In this document: positions 8,001 to 8,623 of the stretch, in pieces
Layout of the letters: every line of letters starts with the position of its first letter
Position numbering within the stretch: position 1 is the stretch's first letter
Source of the DNA: Actinomycetota bacterium
GTDB lineage: Bacteria > Actinomycetota > Actinomycetes > Propionibacteriales > Nocardioidaceae
Direction of reading: 5' to 3'
NCBI GenBank assembly: GCA_009702305.1
Contig: WLIH01000073.1
Location: 1 to 8,623 of the forward strand
Length of the DNA: 8,623 nt
Notes under the pieces: model-generated
Told to the model about the DNA's origin: nothing
What the model saw: only the letters and a program-made list of their open reading frames with translations
The model's database searches: none
Translations under genes and position numbers: made by a program

Positions 8001-8623
8001 CTCACCGCGGCCCGACATCATCCGCTCGTAGACCGGAGGCAGCAGCCACGGGCGGACGACCTCGTCGGCCAGTCGGATCGATGGGAAGGGATCGCTCGTG
8101 GTGGGCACCTCGACGAGCACCGCGCGGGCGCAGGCGTGCCCGTCGTCCGGGTCGACCGGCCCGGTCAGCTCGACGCGGTCACCGACGGCGTCGAGCGCGG
8201 TGCGGTCGAGCACGACGTCGCCGGGCTCTGCGACTCCCTCCGCCGCGGCCAGCACGTCCATGAGGTCGCCGGCGAGCACGTCGATGAGCTGGATGTCGGG
8301 GTCGCCGACCACGAAGCGGCGCGCGGCTCCGACCGCGACGGCGACCTTCATCGCGAGGGTGACCACCCGGCCCTGCGGTGTGCTGACGCGACCGACCCGG
8401 GTGATCGCCTCCTGCATGGCCAGTCCGCAGGCGGTGGCGCGCAGACCGTCGTCGCCGTCCAGCCAGCAGGTCACAGCGTCCCCGCTGAAGTAGATGACCG
8501 CGCCGTCGCGCTCGTGCAGCTCGTGGAGCACCGCCTCCAGGATCAGGTCGAGGACGGCGGTGAGCTCCTCGGCTCCGCGCTGTGCGCCGTACTCCTCGAC
8601 CAGGGCCTCGGTGAGGGGGGTGA
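5094..8623 (-). CDS. Tandem class III nucleotidyl cyclase - AAA_16/STAND ATPase - TPR protein, 5' end cut by window
   Basis: The frame is open from the right edge to a TGA at 5094-5096 (1175 residues seen). The Met at 8531 is internal: the preceding codons read TPLTEALVEEYGAQRGAEEL, a cyclase-domain beginning. Numbering from the first whole codon, cyclase domain 1 covers about 1-155 (FSGDA with metal-ligand Asp48). Domain 2 covers about 210-385 (GDKG Lys263, then Thr326, Asn333 and Arg337 in TCLGDAVNLSAR). The ATPase begins at LLGRDDEL (about 400), with a P-loop ending in GLGKT (Lys435), Walker B LVLVLEDAH (Asp557), then AYRP and GSPLYVREL. Six TPR-like helical repeats with exact 40-residue spacing occupy about 845-1090. 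The C-terminus resembles the end of other ATPase-TPR regulators, but no LuxR helix-turn-helix follows. I infer a cytoplasmic signalling enzyme making cAMP (cGMP not excluded), gated by the ATPase/TPR part. The order is that of soluble adenylyl cyclase ADCY10. It is the upstream neighbour, on the same strand, of the secreted peptidase gene. Confidence 0.93.
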   Translation of the reverse strand, partial: TPLTEALVEEYGAQRGAEELTAVLDLILEAVLHELHERDGAVIYFSGDAVTCWLDGDDGLRATACGLAMQEAITRVGRVSTPQGRVVTLAMKVAVAVGAARRFVVGDPDIQLIDVLAGDLMDVLAAAEGVAEPGDVVLDRTALDAVGDRVELTGPVDPDDGHACARAVLVEVPTTSDPFPSIRLADEVVRPWLLPPVYERMMSGRGEFLAELRPAIPLFIRFGGLDFDRDPGAPAALDRFVVAAQRILAGYGGNTLQITVGDKGAYLYGVFGSPVAHEDDAARACAAALDVLGLEEAGSVSGLQIGIGSGRVRSGTCGHPQRRTFTCLGDAVNLSARLMSKAPAGAIFVSAVVRDAAGDRFRFDPLPDLQLKGKALAVPAARLVGAAGIRPTVRHDGSPLLGRDDELAVLDERVTRALAGHGGIVGVTSAAGLGKTRLLAALAERCAARDVRVLVGAAQPYGAVTAYAAWRTVAQGLLGAEADLGAEEITRLLEQALPADLLPRLPLLGLLFGVGLPDNELTGSLDAKLRKASLEDLAVRLVSAASAAGPLVLVLEDAHLLDPLSQELLVALARALPGLPVAVVVAYRPTEESPLAHLADLTTTEEIVLGPLTESVAAELARHRLRELGGAEVRADAVVDLVVQRAEGSPLYVRELCAFVHEQGVDLADAAVAPRLDLPTSLHSLVLSRIDRLAEQPRRTAKVASVVGRRFAPLVVSHSYPDLGEVSLVLRALHELADHDIAHEEEPEWSFANAVVRDVSYESLPFALRSQLHDQIGLSLESGVAGDPERLLDELAHHFWHGEDDDRKRRYLLAAGVAAQAAYANGTALDWFERLLSLLEEPEQPPVLVRIGKVRELTGDWAAAEQAYARARDLSRASGESGAAAWASTWWAEVARKQGRYDDAGQGLTAAGEEFAALGDDAGAGQVLHFAGTLAAQTGDFAAAVAAYEQSLELRVRLGDRSNQAAVLSNLAIVAEYQGDYALAGDLGEQALALRRSTGERWGVGISQNNLGMLAVLRGELDEALVRFEESMRLHRECGDVWMVALGDNNLGNVRRDRGEHELAGQHYRAALATYRSHQDDWALAILYEDVAGLAARLPVVDAESAALLVGASDTVRERLGSPRTPDVQEQVSGVLERARSGAGLGSDDVDSALDRGRSLGPEAADALVTAVCGG

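Noticed and set aside
8529..8531. ATG at 8531 as the start of the cyclase gene.
   Set aside because: The frame continues upstream to the window edge with cyclase-like sequence (TPLTEAL), and a start at 8531 would remove part of cyclase domain 1.

Overview
The window is GC-rich (about 70% by eye), with codon third positions dominated by G and C. It carries two large genes, both on the minus strand, and each runs off one end of the window. Base composition, the Ala/Arg/Gly/Val-rich proteins, the Actinobacteria-style cyclase-ATPase-TPR signalling protein and the long secreted multidomain protein suggest a high-GC actinobacterium, perhaps of the Nocardioides type. That taxon is an inference, because no marker gene is present.

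Layout, read in the direction of transcription (right to left). From the right edge to 5094 lies the C-terminal 1175 residues of a cytoplasmic signalling protein: two class III nucleotidyl cyclase domains in tandem, a P-loop ATPase of the AAA_16/STAND type, and six tetratricopeptide repeats with an exact 40-residue period. The order matches mammalian soluble adenylyl cyclase (ADCY10). The visible catalytic residues are split between the two cyclase domains as in that enzyme. Its N-terminus, with the first metal-binding Asp, lies beyond the window.

After a 66-base gap containing a plausible ribosome binding site, a second gene starts at an ATG at 5027 and stays open to the left edge (at least 1675 residues, C-terminus missing). 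It encodes an exported protein with, in order: signal peptide, L-type lectin-like domain, DUF11-type beta domain, a jelly-roll-like domain, a PPC-like beta domain apparently interrupted by twelve perfect copies of the pentapeptide SPSAF, a family C25 (gingipain-like) cysteine peptidase with a His/Cys pair, an Ig/FN3-like region, and the start of a Big_1-like Ig domain.

The same orientation and short gap suggest, but do not prove, one transcript that pairs an intracellular cyclic-nucleotide or STAND-type sensor with a large surface or secreted lectin-protease. No RNA gene, mobile element, CRISPR array or convincing terminator is visible. No gene is supported on the plus strand, although long plus-strand ORFs lie antisense to the protease gene. 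The points most worth checking are the repeat-interrupted PPC domain, the lectin-C25 architecture, and the sAC-like cyclase whose bicarbonate-site residues look replaced.
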